From: Anaerolineales bacterium
GTDB taxonomy: Bacteria > Chloroflexota > Anaerolineae > 4572-78 > J111
NCBI GenBank assembly: GCA_020634935.1
Contig: JACKAT010000003.1
Coordinates: 124,001 to 188,000, forward strand
Length of the DNA: 64,000 nt
Direction: 5' to 3'
Under the pieces are notes generated by a model, which was not told where the DNA came from, did no database searches, and worked only from the letters and a program-made list of their open reading frames with translations. This document shows, piece after piece, positions 50,013-59,400 of this stretch. Positions within the stretch are counted from its first letter, which is position 1, and each line of letters starts with the position of its first letter. The translations under genes were made by a program, and so were the position numbers.

Positions 50013-51644
50013 TTATTCCCGCTGGCCCGGCCCTTCGACGATGCGGCCGGGTTTAGCGCCGGTGTGGCGACCGGCTTGCAGCACCCGCGTCCCATTGACC
50101 CACACCTCGCGAATGCCCACCGACAGTTGGTGCGGCTCCTCAAATGTGGCGCGGTCGCCAATCGTGGCCGGATCAAAGATGACCACGTCGGCCAGAAAAC
50201 CGGGCCGCAGCAGGCCGCGGTCGAGCAGGCCGAGCCGCTGGGCCACCGCGCCGCTCATCTTGCGAATGGCGTCTTCCAGCGGCAGCACCTGTTCATCACG
50301 GACGTATTTGCCCAAGATGCGGGGATAGGAGCCGTAGGCGCGGGGATGGTAGGGACCAATGGGTTTGGCCCAGGCCGGGTCTAACCCCCCGGCGTCGGTG
50401 CCGATGGTCAACCAGGGGAGTTGTAACTGCCGCTTGAGATTTTCCTCGTCCATCATGAAATAAATGGTATCAATCGCCTGTTCTTCCGACAGAAACAGAT
50501 CAAAGGCCGCATCGATCCACTCCTGCCCGCGCCGCGCCGCAATCTCCGCCAGCCGTTGGCCGGCGTAGGGCCGGTTTTCCGGCCGCTGAAAGCCGACCGG
50601 CATCACCCCGTCCGGGCCGCACAGATCGGCCAGCGCTTCCCAATCGCCGGACGGGTTGAGCGCCTCGGCTCGAATTTTGGCCCGCATTTGAGGGTCGCGG
50701 AGATTATCGTAGAAGCGGCCATCAGCCTCGGCCCACGGCGGCAAAATCGAACTGAGGCCGGTGCCGGCGGCGGGGTAGGGATACATATCGGCCGTCACGT
50801 CGATGCCCTCGGCCCGAGCTTCATTGATAATGTCGATGACCTGGGCCATTTTGGGCCAGTTGCGTTTGCCGGCGGCCTTCAGGTGATAAATCTCGACCGG
50901 CACGTTGGCCCGCCGGCCAATCTCGATGGCTTCTTGGATGCCTTCAATTAATCCGTCCGCTTCGGAGCGAATGTGGGTGATGTACAGCCCGCCAAACTCG
51001 CCGACGACCCGGCAAATGTCTACCAGTTCATCAATGGCGATGAAGGCGCTGGGCGGATAGATTAGGGCGTGAGAAATCCCAAACGCGCCCGCTGCCATCG
51101 CCTCACGCATGACTTGCCGCATCACCGCCAGTTCAGCGGCGGTGGCCGGTCCCAGGGCCATGCCTTTGCCGTATTCGCGCAGCGTGCCCCCGCCTAAAAA
51201 GGCGCCGATATTGGGCGACACGCCGTGCTCGATCATCGCTTCGAGCCACTGCCGCAAGGAGGTCCAGCCTTTCATCTGGGCGGCCCAATCGGGAATCGGC
51301 GTCAGGAAGGGATGTTTGGGCAGGTCGTCGATTTGGCCGCCGAACGGGGCCGGCGTCCAGCCTTCGCCCATAATTTCGGTGGTCACGCCTTGGGTGATTT
51401 TAGACAGGCTGCGCCCGTCGATCATCAACGGCAAAATCGAGTGGCTGAGAATATCGATGAAGCCGGGGCAGACCACCTGTCCGGCGGCATCGACCGCCTC
51501 CACCGCCTGGCCCGGATCGATTTGACCGGCGGGCGTAACGGCGGCCACGCTATCGCCGGCCAGGGCTACATCGCCGTAGAACCAGGGATTGCCGGTTCCA
51601 TCGACAACTTTGGCCCCTTGAATGAGGACGTCGAACGTTGACAT
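50013..51644 (-). CDS. D-aminoacylase / N-acyl-D-amino-acid deacylase-like amidohydrolase
   Basis: 543 residues. N-terminal beta-sandwich with FDVLIQGAKVVDGTG and the barrel entry VVCPGFIDILSHSILP. The family usually has HxH here; this sequence has Leu at the first His position and keeps the second. Further family motifs: QGVTTEIMGEGWTP, GGLYITHIRSEADG, VEIYHLKAAGKRNW (His ligands), and WLTIGTDAGG with the catalytic Asp. It hydrolyses N-acyl-D-amino acids or related compounds in relatives. AAGGA site. It is followed on the same strand only by a repeat. Confidence 0.9.
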   Translation of the reverse strand: MSTFDVLIQGAKVVDGTGNPWFYGDVALAGDSVAAVTPAGQIDPGQAVEAVDAAGQVVCPGFIDILSHSILPLMIDGRSLSKITQGVTTEIMGEGWTPAPFGGQIDDLPKHPFLTPIPDWAAQMKGWTSLRQWLEAMIEHGVSPNIGAFLGGGTLREYGKGMALGPATAAELAVMRQVMREAMAAGAFGISHALIYPPSAFIAIDELVDICRVVGEFGGLYITHIRSEADGLIEGIQEAIEIGRRANVPVEIYHLKAAGKRNWPKMAQVIDIINEARAEGIDVTADMYPYPAAGTGLSSILPPWAEADGRFYDNLRDPQMRAKIRAEALNPSGDWEALADLCGPDGVMPVGFQRPENRPYAGQRLAEIAARRGQEWIDAAFDLFLSEEQAIDTIYFMMDEENLKRQLQLPWLTIGTDAGGLDPAWAKPIGPYHPRAYGSYPRILGKYVRDEQVLPLEDAIRKMSGAVAQRLGLLDRGLLRPGFLADVVIFDPATIGDRATFEEPHQLSVGIREVWVNGTRVLQAGRHTGAKPGRIVEGPGQRE

Positions 51645-51700
51645 AGGGTTAATCCTTAGGAGTGAAAATAAATAAGGTAGGCCGTAACCATTCCGCTGTC

Positions 51701-51798
51701 ATGTCATTTCGAAGCCGAAGGCGGAGAAATCCCTATAACGTTCGGTTGCAAACACCCTTCTGGGGGATTTCTCGCTCCTTCGTCGCTCGAAATGACAT
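51701..51798. repeat. ATGTCATTTCG inverted repeat
   Basis: ATGTCATTTCGAAGCCGAAGG with GGAGAAATCCCT and their complements. It corresponds to the inner part of the 215-bp elements at 38138 and 41987, without the outer ends. Confidence 0.75.
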
Positions 51799-51929
51799 GC
51801 CTGAGCCGTTGCTTTTAGCCAATCCTTAAAAACCATTTAAACCCGCGTAAACAATTTAGCTCCGATTTTAGGGGTGTCAGAGAAAAAGTCAATCAGCGCG
51901 ATTTGAGCCGAAAAACCGTAATGAATGAC

Positions 51930-51961
51930 AAAAAGGAACGGATCGATTTTTATCCGTTCCT
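51930..51961 (-). terminator. Rho-independent terminator of the secreted hydrolase gene
   Basis: AGGAACGGAT (51934-51943) pairs with ATCCGTTCCT (51952-51961); on the minus strand a T-run follows. It lies about 100 bp beyond the stop at 52059. Confidence 0.82.
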
Positions 51962-52058
51962 GTGCTAATATGCGGTTGTTCTGGCGCCGCCTCAGGGGTT
52001 TCGCCACCTTCAGCGTTGAAATTGACCTGGCTTAAAAAGGAGTCGTTGTTTGAAACTG

Positions 52059-53027
52059 TCAATTCCGGCCCACGGTGTCCGAAAGCCATTGAGAAATCTG
52101 CTTCCAGCCCCGTTTGTTATCGAGATGCGTATTAAAACTATGACCAACGTCGGGCAGGCTTTGGACGGTTATGCTGGACGCGCTGGCCCAGTAAGCGGCT
52201 TCACCAGCGGCGTATGAGGCCGGCCAGAGGGCGTCGTTTTGGCCCAACTGAACCAGCACCGGGCCGGACACTTGCCCGACTGAGTCGTTAAAAATGGCGG
52301 CGAAGGTGGTGAACAATTGGCCTCGGGTAATCTGATCAACCAAGTTGGCATTATCATAGGCAATAACGTCGGGATCGGCGGCCGGGGCCGAATAGAAAAC
52401 CGCGCTGCGCACTTCCAGGGGTAAGGTAAAGTATTCATGTTGGGCCAACTCAGCCAGAAATTCGTTCGTAAAGGGCAGCTCGTGCGGCACGTGCCCCAGG
52501 GCCGTGATGACCAGCGCATCGGCGTCGTGGTAAGTGGCCTGCACCGTAATGGCGTTGATGCTGCCAAAGGAGTGGCCCACCAAAACAATCTTATTGAAAG
52601 CCTGGCCCAGGGCATTGTTGCCGCTACGCATTTGACCGATAACCTGATGAATCGAACTGGCTGTTTCGGCTAAGGTCACAAAATCGCCGTTCGGTTTGCT
52701 GCTCTGCCCCGTACCGAGTTGGTCGATAGCCAACACCGCGTATTTTTCCTCAGCCATGTAGCGGGCGTAAGAATATTTGTTGTTGTTGATGGAGGGAACA
52801 TCCCAGTATAAATGGTTGTAACCACCGCCGTGCACCAGCACTTGAAGCGGTTTATTTTGGTAACTCCCCTGGTAATATAGATACCCGGCGATGGTGTAGC
52901 TATTGCCGTCTGAGAGCGTAACCGGAAAACTGAGCGGCTGGACCGTAATATTATTGTCGGCTAAGGCGGCGGCCGGCAGCAGGGCGCTCACTAAGATGAC
53001 CAGTACAAACACGATTTTTCGTAACAT
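52059..53027 (-). CDS. Secreted alpha/beta hydrolase
   Basis: 322 residues from ATG 53027, chosen because GAGGAGAT precedes it and the N-terminus MLRKIVFVLVILVSALLPAA is a clear signal peptide (the longer frame to 53117 would bury it). Motifs: LVHGGGYNHLYWD, VLAIDQLGTGQS, nucleophile elbow VLVGHSFGSINA, His in LPDVGHSFNTH. An extracellular esterase or lipase-like enzyme. The upstream gene for a small secreted protein is on the same strand with a gap of 120 bp. Confidence 0.9.
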   Translation of the reverse strand: MLRKIVFVLVILVSALLPAAALADNNITVQPLSFPVTLSDGNSYTIAGYLYYQGSYQNKPLQVLVHGGGYNHLYWDVPSINNNKYSYARYMAEEKYAVLAIDQLGTGQSSKPNGDFVTLAETASSIHQVIGQMRSGNNALGQAFNKIVLVGHSFGSINAITVQATYHDADALVITALGHVPHELPFTNEFLAELAQHEYFTLPLEVRSAVFYSAPAADPDVIAYDNANLVDQITRGQLFTTFAAIFNDSVGQVSGPVLVQLGQNDALWPASYAAGEAAYWASASSITVQSLPDVGHSFNTHLDNKRGWKQISQWLSDTVGRN

Positions 53028-53147
53028 TGCAAGATCTCCTCGCACAACTTTTCGATTTGGATGGTTTGACGATAGTGGTTGGGCCGGCTTTTGACCGTAA
53101 ACCGGCCCAACTTTCAACTCAGTCGCGGCTTCAGGCCCGAACCAAGC

Positions 53148-53642
53148 TTACTCGGTGCAAATTTCGCCGATATAGTCCCCTTGGCCAATCTCGCCGGCCG
53201 GTAAGGTACCGATGGCTCGAATGTAACCGGTGGCATCTTCCCAATCGCCTGTGCCGCCGACCACCGCATCGACCTCACCAAAATCGCCGGCGCCGATGGT
53301 GTTGAAGGAAATGAAATCTTTGGTCATAATATCGCCGCCGCTGGTGTGGATGATGTTTTCACCGGTGACGAACTGCACATTGGTGGGGTCCGTCTCCGGG
53401 TTGACATAGGCCAGGCCAACGAAGCTGCTGCTACCTTTGAGATCACCGCTGTAACTGCCGCTGGCGCATAAGCCGACGAGAGAGGGACAATTTTGGGTAA
53501 CCACTTCTAGAGTAAACTTACCATTGACTTTCTTACAGTTGTTGTTGGCCATCGCGGCGCTGCTCAAAGCAATAAGCGCCACCACCGCGATGACGGCGAC
53601 GGCGGCCAGTTTGGTCCGGTTGGACATAGATAGTTTAAACAT
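53148..53642 (-). CDS. Small secreted beta-barrel-like protein
   Basis: 164 residues. Signal peptide (basic SNRTK, hydrophobic LAAVAVIAVVALIALSSAA, cleavage near AMA-NNN). The mature protein is beta-rich with four to five Cys (NNNCKK, NCPS, GLCAS, EICTE) that could make disulfides, and a GGTGDWEDATGYIRAIGTL segment that resembles allene oxide cyclase-like/DUF barrel proteins. No firm family. AGGAG ribosome site. It may share an operon with the secreted hydrolase. Confidence 0.85.
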   Translation of the reverse strand: MFKLSMSNRTKLAAVAVIAVVALIALSSAAMANNNCKKVNGKFTLEVVTQNCPSLVGLCASGSYSGDLKGSSSFVGLAYVNPETDPTNVQFVTGENIIHTSGGDIMTKDFISFNTIGAGDFGEVDAVVGGTGDWEDATGYIRAIGTLPAGEIGQGDYIGEICTE

Positions 53643-53877
53643 TGATTAATCTCCTATTTCTAAATTTTTGAGTAAAATAATGGGTTGTTGCCTCCCATTT
53701 CTTAGATCAAGATAAGCCATATCTATTGCTCGATTGTGTTCGATTCATAACAAATCATAACAAAATAGTGACCATTTATAACAGGGCCTCAACTTTATAC
53801 ATTTTTGATTTTGGCGATATAATCGAGGAAAGTTGTTGAGTTAATGGATGTACAGCCACAATGGAGAGGGGCGAGCC

Positions 53878-54579
53878 ATGAAAACTACGCAGCGAATTCT
53901 GGTTGTTGATGATGAAGCCGGCATCCGGCAGGTGGTCGAGCTATATTTGAAACGAGAGGGGTTTGAGATCGATCTGGCCCCCGACGGCCGGACGGCCCTG
54001 GCCGCCGTAGATCGAACGCCGCCGGATTTGATTGTGTTAGATTTGACCATGCCGGATATGGACGGGTTAGAGGTCACGCGGGCGGTGCGCAAAAAGCTGG
54101 ATGTGCCGATTATTATGCTCACTTCGCGCGATGAAGATATCGATAAAATCGTGGGGCTGGAGTTGGGGGCCGACGATTATATGACCAAACCGTTCAACCC
54201 GCGCGAATTAACCGCGCGGGTCAAAGCGATTTTGCGGCGAGCCGGCAAACAAGCCCCGGCTGAAACCAAAGCCTCCGCCATCACCGCCGGTGATCTGACC
54301 GTCGATCCCCTGTCGCGGTCGGTGACGGTGGCCGGGAAGCCGGTGGAATTAACCGCGACCGCGTTCGACCTGCTGTGGCTGTTTGTCAGCCATCCCAATC
54401 AGGTCTTTTCCCGCGAGCAGCTTTTAGAGCAAGTCTGGGGCTACGATTTCTACGGCGATACCAATACCGTCACCGTCCAAATTCGCCGCCTGCGGACCCA
54501 AATCGAAGCCGACCCGAACAATCCGCACTATATTCAAACGGTGTGGGGCGTGGGGTATAAGTTTTCGACGAGGGATTAG
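53878..54579 (+). CDS. OmpR/PhoB-type response regulator
   Basis: 233 residues from ATG 53878 (GGAGAGG 8 nt upstream; an in-frame ATG at 53848 lacks a site). The receiver domain is complete: VVDDEAG, phosphoacceptor Asp in VLDLTMPDMDG, TSRDED and TKPFNP. The C-terminal winged helix has LTATAFDLLWLFVSHPNQ, FYGDTNTVTVQIRRLRTQIE and VWGVGYKF. DNA-binding regulator. No classic membrane kinase gene is adjacent; the REC-kinase at 54916 on the other strand is a candidate partner. Confidence 0.95.
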   Translation: MKTTQRILVVDDEAGIRQVVELYLKREGFEIDLAPDGRTALAAVDRTPPDLIVLDLTMPDMDGLEVTRAVRKKLDVPIIMLTSRDEDIDKIVGLELGADDYMTKPFNPRELTARVKAILRRAGKQAPAETKASAITAGDLTVDPLSRSVTVAGKPVELTATAFDLLWLFVSHPNQVFSREQLLEQVWGYDFYGDTNTVTVQIRRLRTQIEADPNNPHYIQTVWGVGYKFSTRD

Positions 54580-54625
54580 GGCAGCGGAACACCCGCCAGC
54601 ATTCCAAGTAAATTAAGCAATGAAA

Positions 54626-54744
54626 GCATCCCGAGTAGCGCAAAACGAAGTGGAGCGCGTATCGAGGGATGCGGCTGCGATGATGATTCGAAGTCAAACC
54701 GCACCCCTCGATACGGTTTCGCTGCGCTCACCTACTCGGGATGC
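54626..54744. repeat. GCATCCCGAGTAG inverted-repeat element
   Basis: GCATCCCGAGTAG (54626-54638) and CTACTCGGGATGC (54732-54744) as outer ends, with CGTATCGAGGG and CCCCTCGATACG inside. A further partial copy (CTCGATACTG...CCTACTGGGG, 54890-54921) runs into the end of the REC-kinase gene. Confidence 0.75.
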
Positions 54745-54770
54745 TCACTCTTTAAGAACCTACATAACAG

Positions 54771-54866
54771 GTCATTTCGAGCGAAGAATGAGCGAGAAAT
54801 CCCTGAGACGACCGTTTGTAAGCGAGCGCTGTAGGGATTTCTCCGCCTTCGGCTCCGAAATGACAT
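54771..54866. repeat. GTCATTTCGAGCGAAG inverted repeat
   Basis: GTCATTTCGAGCGAAG, GAGAAATCCCT and their complements, as at 51701. Together with the preceding element it fills the 54580-54915 gap, in which I see no gene. Confidence 0.75.
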
Positions 54867-54915
54867 TAGTTCTGCGCAAATCCCGTCCTCGATACTGTTT
54901 TCGTTTCGCTCCAAC

Positions 54916-56052
54916 CTACTGGGGAGGCTCCCCCGCCGCCGGCAGCGTAAAGCTAAACACCGAGCCGTGGCCGGGGAGGCCGTCGCTGGCCACGCCGACC
55001 TGGCCGCCGAGTTTTTCGATGATGCGCCGCACAATCGAGAGGCCCAGGCCATAACCTGGCGCTGAGGCCTGGCTGAGTTTAGTGAACGGCGTGAAGAGAC
55101 GGGCCTGAGCTTCCGGCGACAGGCCCGGCCCGTTGTCGCTAATCCAGAAGCGAATCATGCCATCGGGCTGGGGCTCCGCGCCCAATTCCAGGCGGGGCGG
55201 CTGCCCGCCGTATTTAACCGCGTTCTCCATATAATTGGCCCACACTTCTTCAATCCACAGTTCATGCCCCAAGGCCAGCGGCCAGCGCTCCGGCAGGCTA
55301 AGCTGCGCCTGGCTTTCGGCCAGGGTGACGGCCAGCCGCTGGCGGACCTGGTTGACAATGTGGGCCATATCGAGCGGGTAAAGTTCCACTTCGGCCTGGC
55401 GCGTTCTGGCCAGCAGCAGCAGCGACTCGATGATGCTCTTCATTTTGTAGCCGCCTGCCAGTACCGCCTGCCGCGCCTTTTGACTTTCTTCGGCGGTGAT
55501 CCACGGTTCCTCCATCGCTTCGGTGTGGGCAATGACGCAGCTGAGCGGGTTTTTGAGATCGTGGGCCACGGTGTGGGCGAAGGCGTCCAGCTCCTCGATC
55601 AGCTTTTGCCGTTCGGCGATCTCCGCGGCCAGCAGATGATTCTTGGCTTCCAGATTTTGCTGCAAGCTGCGGATGGTCAAATGGGCCGTAATTCGGGCCA
55701 AGACTTCTTCGTGCTGAATCGGCTTGGTAATGTAATCGACCGCGCCGATTTTAAAGCCCGTGACTTTATCGACCGTCTCCGACAGGGCCGTCATAAAAAT
55801 GACCGGGATATCGTGCGTGACCGGCTTTTGTTTTAAGCGGCGGCAGGTTTCAAAGCCATCCAGGCCGGGCATCATCACGTCGAGCAGGATGATATCGGGC
55901 GAGGCGTATTCCACCAACTCCAGCGCGCCGTAACCGTCTTGAGCCACTAATACTTTCAAGCCCGAGTCGCTCAAATAGTCGAGCAGCAGGCCGATATTGG
56001 TGGGGTGATCGTCGACAATTAAGATTGTGCCTTGAGGGGGTTCGGGGTTCAT
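54916..56052 (-). CDS. Receiver-histidine kinase (REC-HisKA-HATPase)
   Basis: 378 residues from ATG 56052 (GGGAG site; the longer frame starts in a repeat). N-terminal receiver: LIVDDHPTN, Asp in LLDVMMPGLDG, TALSE and TKPI. A short helix leads to HisKA with AHTVAHDLKNPLS (phospho-His), then the ATPase with NYMENAVKYG (N box), ISDNGPGL (G1) and GYGLGLSIV (G2). Cytoplasmic; no sensor domain, so it is probably a relay or phosphorylation partner within a network that includes the giant hybrid kinase nearby. The last codon and stop lie inside a repeat fragment. Confidence 0.94.
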   Translation of the reverse strand: MNPEPPQGTILIVDDHPTNIGLLLDYLSDSGLKVLVAQDGYGALELVEYASPDIILLDVMMPGLDGFETCRRLKQKPVTHDIPVIFMTALSETVDKVTGFKIGAVDYITKPIQHEEVLARITAHLTIRSLQQNLEAKNHLLAAEIAERQKLIEELDAFAHTVAHDLKNPLSCVIAHTEAMEEPWITAEESQKARQAVLAGGYKMKSIIESLLLLARTRQAEVELYPLDMAHIVNQVRQRLAVTLAESQAQLSLPERWPLALGHELWIEEVWANYMENAVKYGGQPPRLELGAEPQPDGMIRFWISDNGPGLSPEAQARLFTPFTKLSQASAPGYGLGLSIVRRIIEKLGGQVGVASDGLPGHGSVFSFTLPAAGEPPQ

Positions 56053-56074
56053 CTGTTTGCTCCCTTGAAAATAG

Positions 56075-56135
56075 CCCTCACCCCCAACCCCTCTCCCTGA
56101 GGGAGAGGGGAGTCGCACCAGCGACGGGGTGAGGG
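56075..56135. repeat. CCCTCACCCCC...GGGGTGAGGG palindromic repeat
   Basis: Inverted repeat with CTCTCCCTGAGGGAGAG at its centre. Related to 36600-36658. It sits directly upstream of the REC-kinase start and creates a false upstream extension of that frame. Confidence 0.75.
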
Positions 56136-56203
56136 TAAAACACGATTTTCATTCCCGGTGTCGTCTCTATAGAGACTGTCGGACTCCTCTGAAAATAAGA
56201 GAT

Positions 56204-56229
56204 GTAGGACAAACTTAAGTTTGTCCTAC
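56204..56229. repeat. TAGGACAAACTTAAGTTTGTCCTA palindrome
   Basis: Perfect palindrome, core identical to those at 27681 and 63176. Flanked by TCTCTATAGAGACTGTCGGACTCCTCT on one side. Confidence 0.85.
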
Positions 56230-56290
56230 GGAATTTTCATAGTCGTTGCTGTACCGAGGTTCTGTCGCACTCCCTCGAAGATAATGGTCT

Positions 56291-56350
56291 GGAGCGTCAA
56301 AGTTTACTTTGACCTGGTCGTCAGTATGACAAAGCAAGCTTTGTCGCTCC
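56291..56350. repeat. Paired-palindrome repeat, tandem copy 1
   Basis: GGAGCGTCAAAGTTTACTTTGAC followed by GACAAAGCAAGCTTTGTCGCTCC: the reverse order of the units at 36235. Confidence 0.85.
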
Positions 56351-56369
56351 AATACATTTTCACTGGCCT

Positions 56370-56429
56370 GGAGCGTCAAAGTTTACTTTGACCTGGTTGT
56401 CAGTATGACAAAGCAAGCTTTGTCGCTCC
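56370..56429. repeat. Paired-palindrome repeat, tandem copy 2
   Basis: Nearly identical to 56291-56350, one base different in the spacer. Together with the palindromes around it this fills the 56053-56469 gap; no gene seen. Confidence 0.85.
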
Positions 56430-56469
56430 ATTTTTCATTCCTGGCGTCGGCTTAGTAGAGACGGTCCGA

Positions 56470-59400
56470 CTACCGGTATTGTCCGATAAAATCACGGATT
56501 TGTTTCATTTGAAAGTTCTTGGCCAGCAGGCGGATGCGTCCCGTAAACGGGTGATAGGCTTCGCCCGCCGTTTCGATGGCATCGAGCCGGTTCAAGATGG
56601 CCTTGATGTCGCCTTGCAAAGCCAAATCGAGCAACGCGGCCACCTCGTCCGGCGGCGGCGGGACCATCTCCGGCGTGGCCGTAGCCGGGGCAGCGGGCGA
56701 GACGGCCGGGCCAGCCTGATCCGGCAGGTCGCCGTTGGTCTCATAGATCCACTCAACCTGCAAGTGGCGCTCAAGTGTGGCCAGCAGTTCTGCGGTTTTA
56801 ACCGGCTTGGCGATAAAGCCGTCGCAGCCGGTCATGAGCGACTTTTGGCGGGTGTCGTCAAAGGCGCTGGCCGACAGGGCGACAATGGTCATCTCCTCGC
56901 CGTCCGGCATCGCCCGCAGCCGGCGGGTGGCTTCAAAGCCGTCCAGCACCGGCATCACCAAATCCATCAGGATCAGATCGGGCTGGAATTCAACGGCTTG
57001 GTGCAGCGCTTCGCTGCCGTCGGCGGCCTCAATGACCTCAAAGCCCAGCGGGGCCAGCATATTGACGATGACCGAACGGTTCTCCCACTTATCATCGACC
57101 ACCAGCACCCTGCGCCGCGGGCCGGTAAAGCCGATGACCGCCCGCTCGACCTCCTTCTCGGCGATAGGCGCCGGCCGGTCGGCGTCGGGTAACGCCAGTT
57201 CAAACCAGAAGGTCGTACCCTGGCCCGGCGTGCTGCTGACGTGCAGTTCGCCGCCCATCATCTGCACCAACTGCTGGCTGATGGCCAGCCCTAAACCGGT
57301 CCCTTCCACGGCGTACTTTTGCTCACCGACCTGGTGAAACGGGGAGAAAATTTGGGTGAGGTTGTCCGCAGCAATGCCGATGCCAGTATCTTCGATTTGA
57401 AAGCGGATGTGGCCGGCCCGAGGTTCAACGGTCAGGGTAATTTGCCCCCGGTCGGTGAATTTGACGGCGTTGCCGAGCAGGTTGAGCAGGATTTGCCGCA
57501 GCCGCTTCTCATCGCCGTGGATCACCGGCGGCAAGGCCGGGCGGGGTTCGTAAATGAAGGCCAGCCCCTTTTGTTCGGCCGATACCCGGCAGATTTTGGC
57601 GATATTGTTGAGAAATTCGGCCAGGTGAAAATCAACGGGGTGCAGTTCCATCTTGCTGGCTTCGATCTTGGCCAAATCCAGAATATCATTGATCAGATTG
57701 AGCAGATGCTCGCCGCTTCTTTGGATAATGGCCACCCGCTCTAAGTGCTGGTAGTTCAATTGCTTATCTTTCTTCAAGATTTGAGTATAGCCTAAAATGC
57801 CGTTGAGCGGGGTGCGCAGTTCGTGGCTCATGCGGGCCAGAAACTCGCTTTTGGCCCGGTTGGCCGTTTCGGCCGCCTCTTTGGCTTGCTGCCAGGCCGA
57901 TTCCATGCGCTTGCGCTCGTTGACTTCCTGGGTGAGCTGGCCGTTGGCCTGCTGCAATTCAGCGGTGCGCGTTTCAACCCGCTGTTCCAACGCTTCGTTG
58001 GCCCGGTTCAGCGCTTCTTCGGCCCGCTTGCGTTCCAGTTCGGCCCCGGCCCGGGCGGCGAAAATCTGCAAAATCGAGGTGGGATGCTGGGGATTGTGGG
58101 TGATGGGTTCATTATCCATCACCGCCAGGTGGCCTAAAATCGCGCCGGAGGAGTCGACAATCGGCACGCCGACGTAGGACGCCATGCCCTTTTCTTTGGG
58201 AAACAGATCTTCCAGGTTGGTTGGACAAAAGTAGGTTTTGCCGTTGATCACGTGTTCGCAGGGAGTGCCGACCAACTCATACTCGACATTTTCCTGAAAT
58301 CGGCCGTCTTTTACATAGGCCAGGGTGCGCACCCGCAGCATATTGGCGTCGGCGCATTCGGTCACAAAGGCGCAGTGAACTTTCAGCGCCGCGGCCAGAT
58401 GGCGCACCAGCGAGCGGAAGAAGTTGCCGCCGGTCACGGCGGCGGTGCCTTCGGTGATGGCCCGCAGCACGGCTTCGGCTTGCTGGCGTTCCACAATCTC
58501 CTGTTTCATCTCCTCGTGGAGCCGGGCGTTTTCCAGCGAAATGGCCGCCTGCGAGGCCAAAATTTGGGTGGTCTCGACGCGGGCCGGGGTAAACGCGGCC
58601 GAGGTCAGATTGTTTTCCAGATACAAAATCCCAATGGCCTGACCTTGCCGCAGGATGGGCAGGCACAGAATCGATTTGGGCTGGCGGCGCACGATATACG
58701 GGTCGCTGCTGAAGCGGGGGTCTTGGGCGGCGTCGCTGAGGACCAAATTTTCGCCGGTGCGGGCCACGTAATTGACAATGGCCGGGGACAGCTTTTCGCC
58801 GGCCTCGATGGCGATACCGGGCCGGATGGTGATCTCGTCCCGTTCGACCAGGCCGGTGGCTTCAATCAGCCAGCGATCCTCTTTTTTCAAAATCAGGTGG
58901 CCGTGCTGAGCGCCGGCATTCTCCAAGACAATGTGCATCAACTTTTCCAGCAGGGTGGCCAGGTTCATTTCGCTGGACAGGGCCTGGGCGGCTTTGATGA
59001 CGGCCAGGAGATCCAGGTCCTGGTAGCCGGCCTCGGCCGGGGGGGTGGGTGAGGTGGAGAGGGGGTGTTCGAAATGGGTTAGCAAGAGCTGATTCCTTTC
59101 GCGTAAATCTTTAACTTTGGCGGCGGCCCCCCAGCGCTGGTAGGCGTAGAGGGCGTCGACCAGAAACGGATAAGCCTTCCGTTCATTTTTTCGCATCAGC
59201 CAGAATTTGGCGCAGAGTTCGCAGGCCAGCGCTTCATCCTGACCAAAGCCGTTGTCGCGGCTTAAGCGGATGGCCCGATCAAAATAGGCGGCGGCCTGGC
59301 GGTGATCGTGGTTGATGCGAGCCGTTTCGGCGGCGACGAGCAGGTACTTTTGTTGAAAGTTGGCGGGCGCGTTTTCGGCCCAGACCTTCATTTTTTGGCG

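Noticed and set aside
58252..59052. Plus-strand frame of 266 codons antisense to the GAF region of the giant kinase
   Set aside because: The minus-strand frame has GAF and kinase motifs; the antisense product is Gly/His/Gln-rich without a start site.
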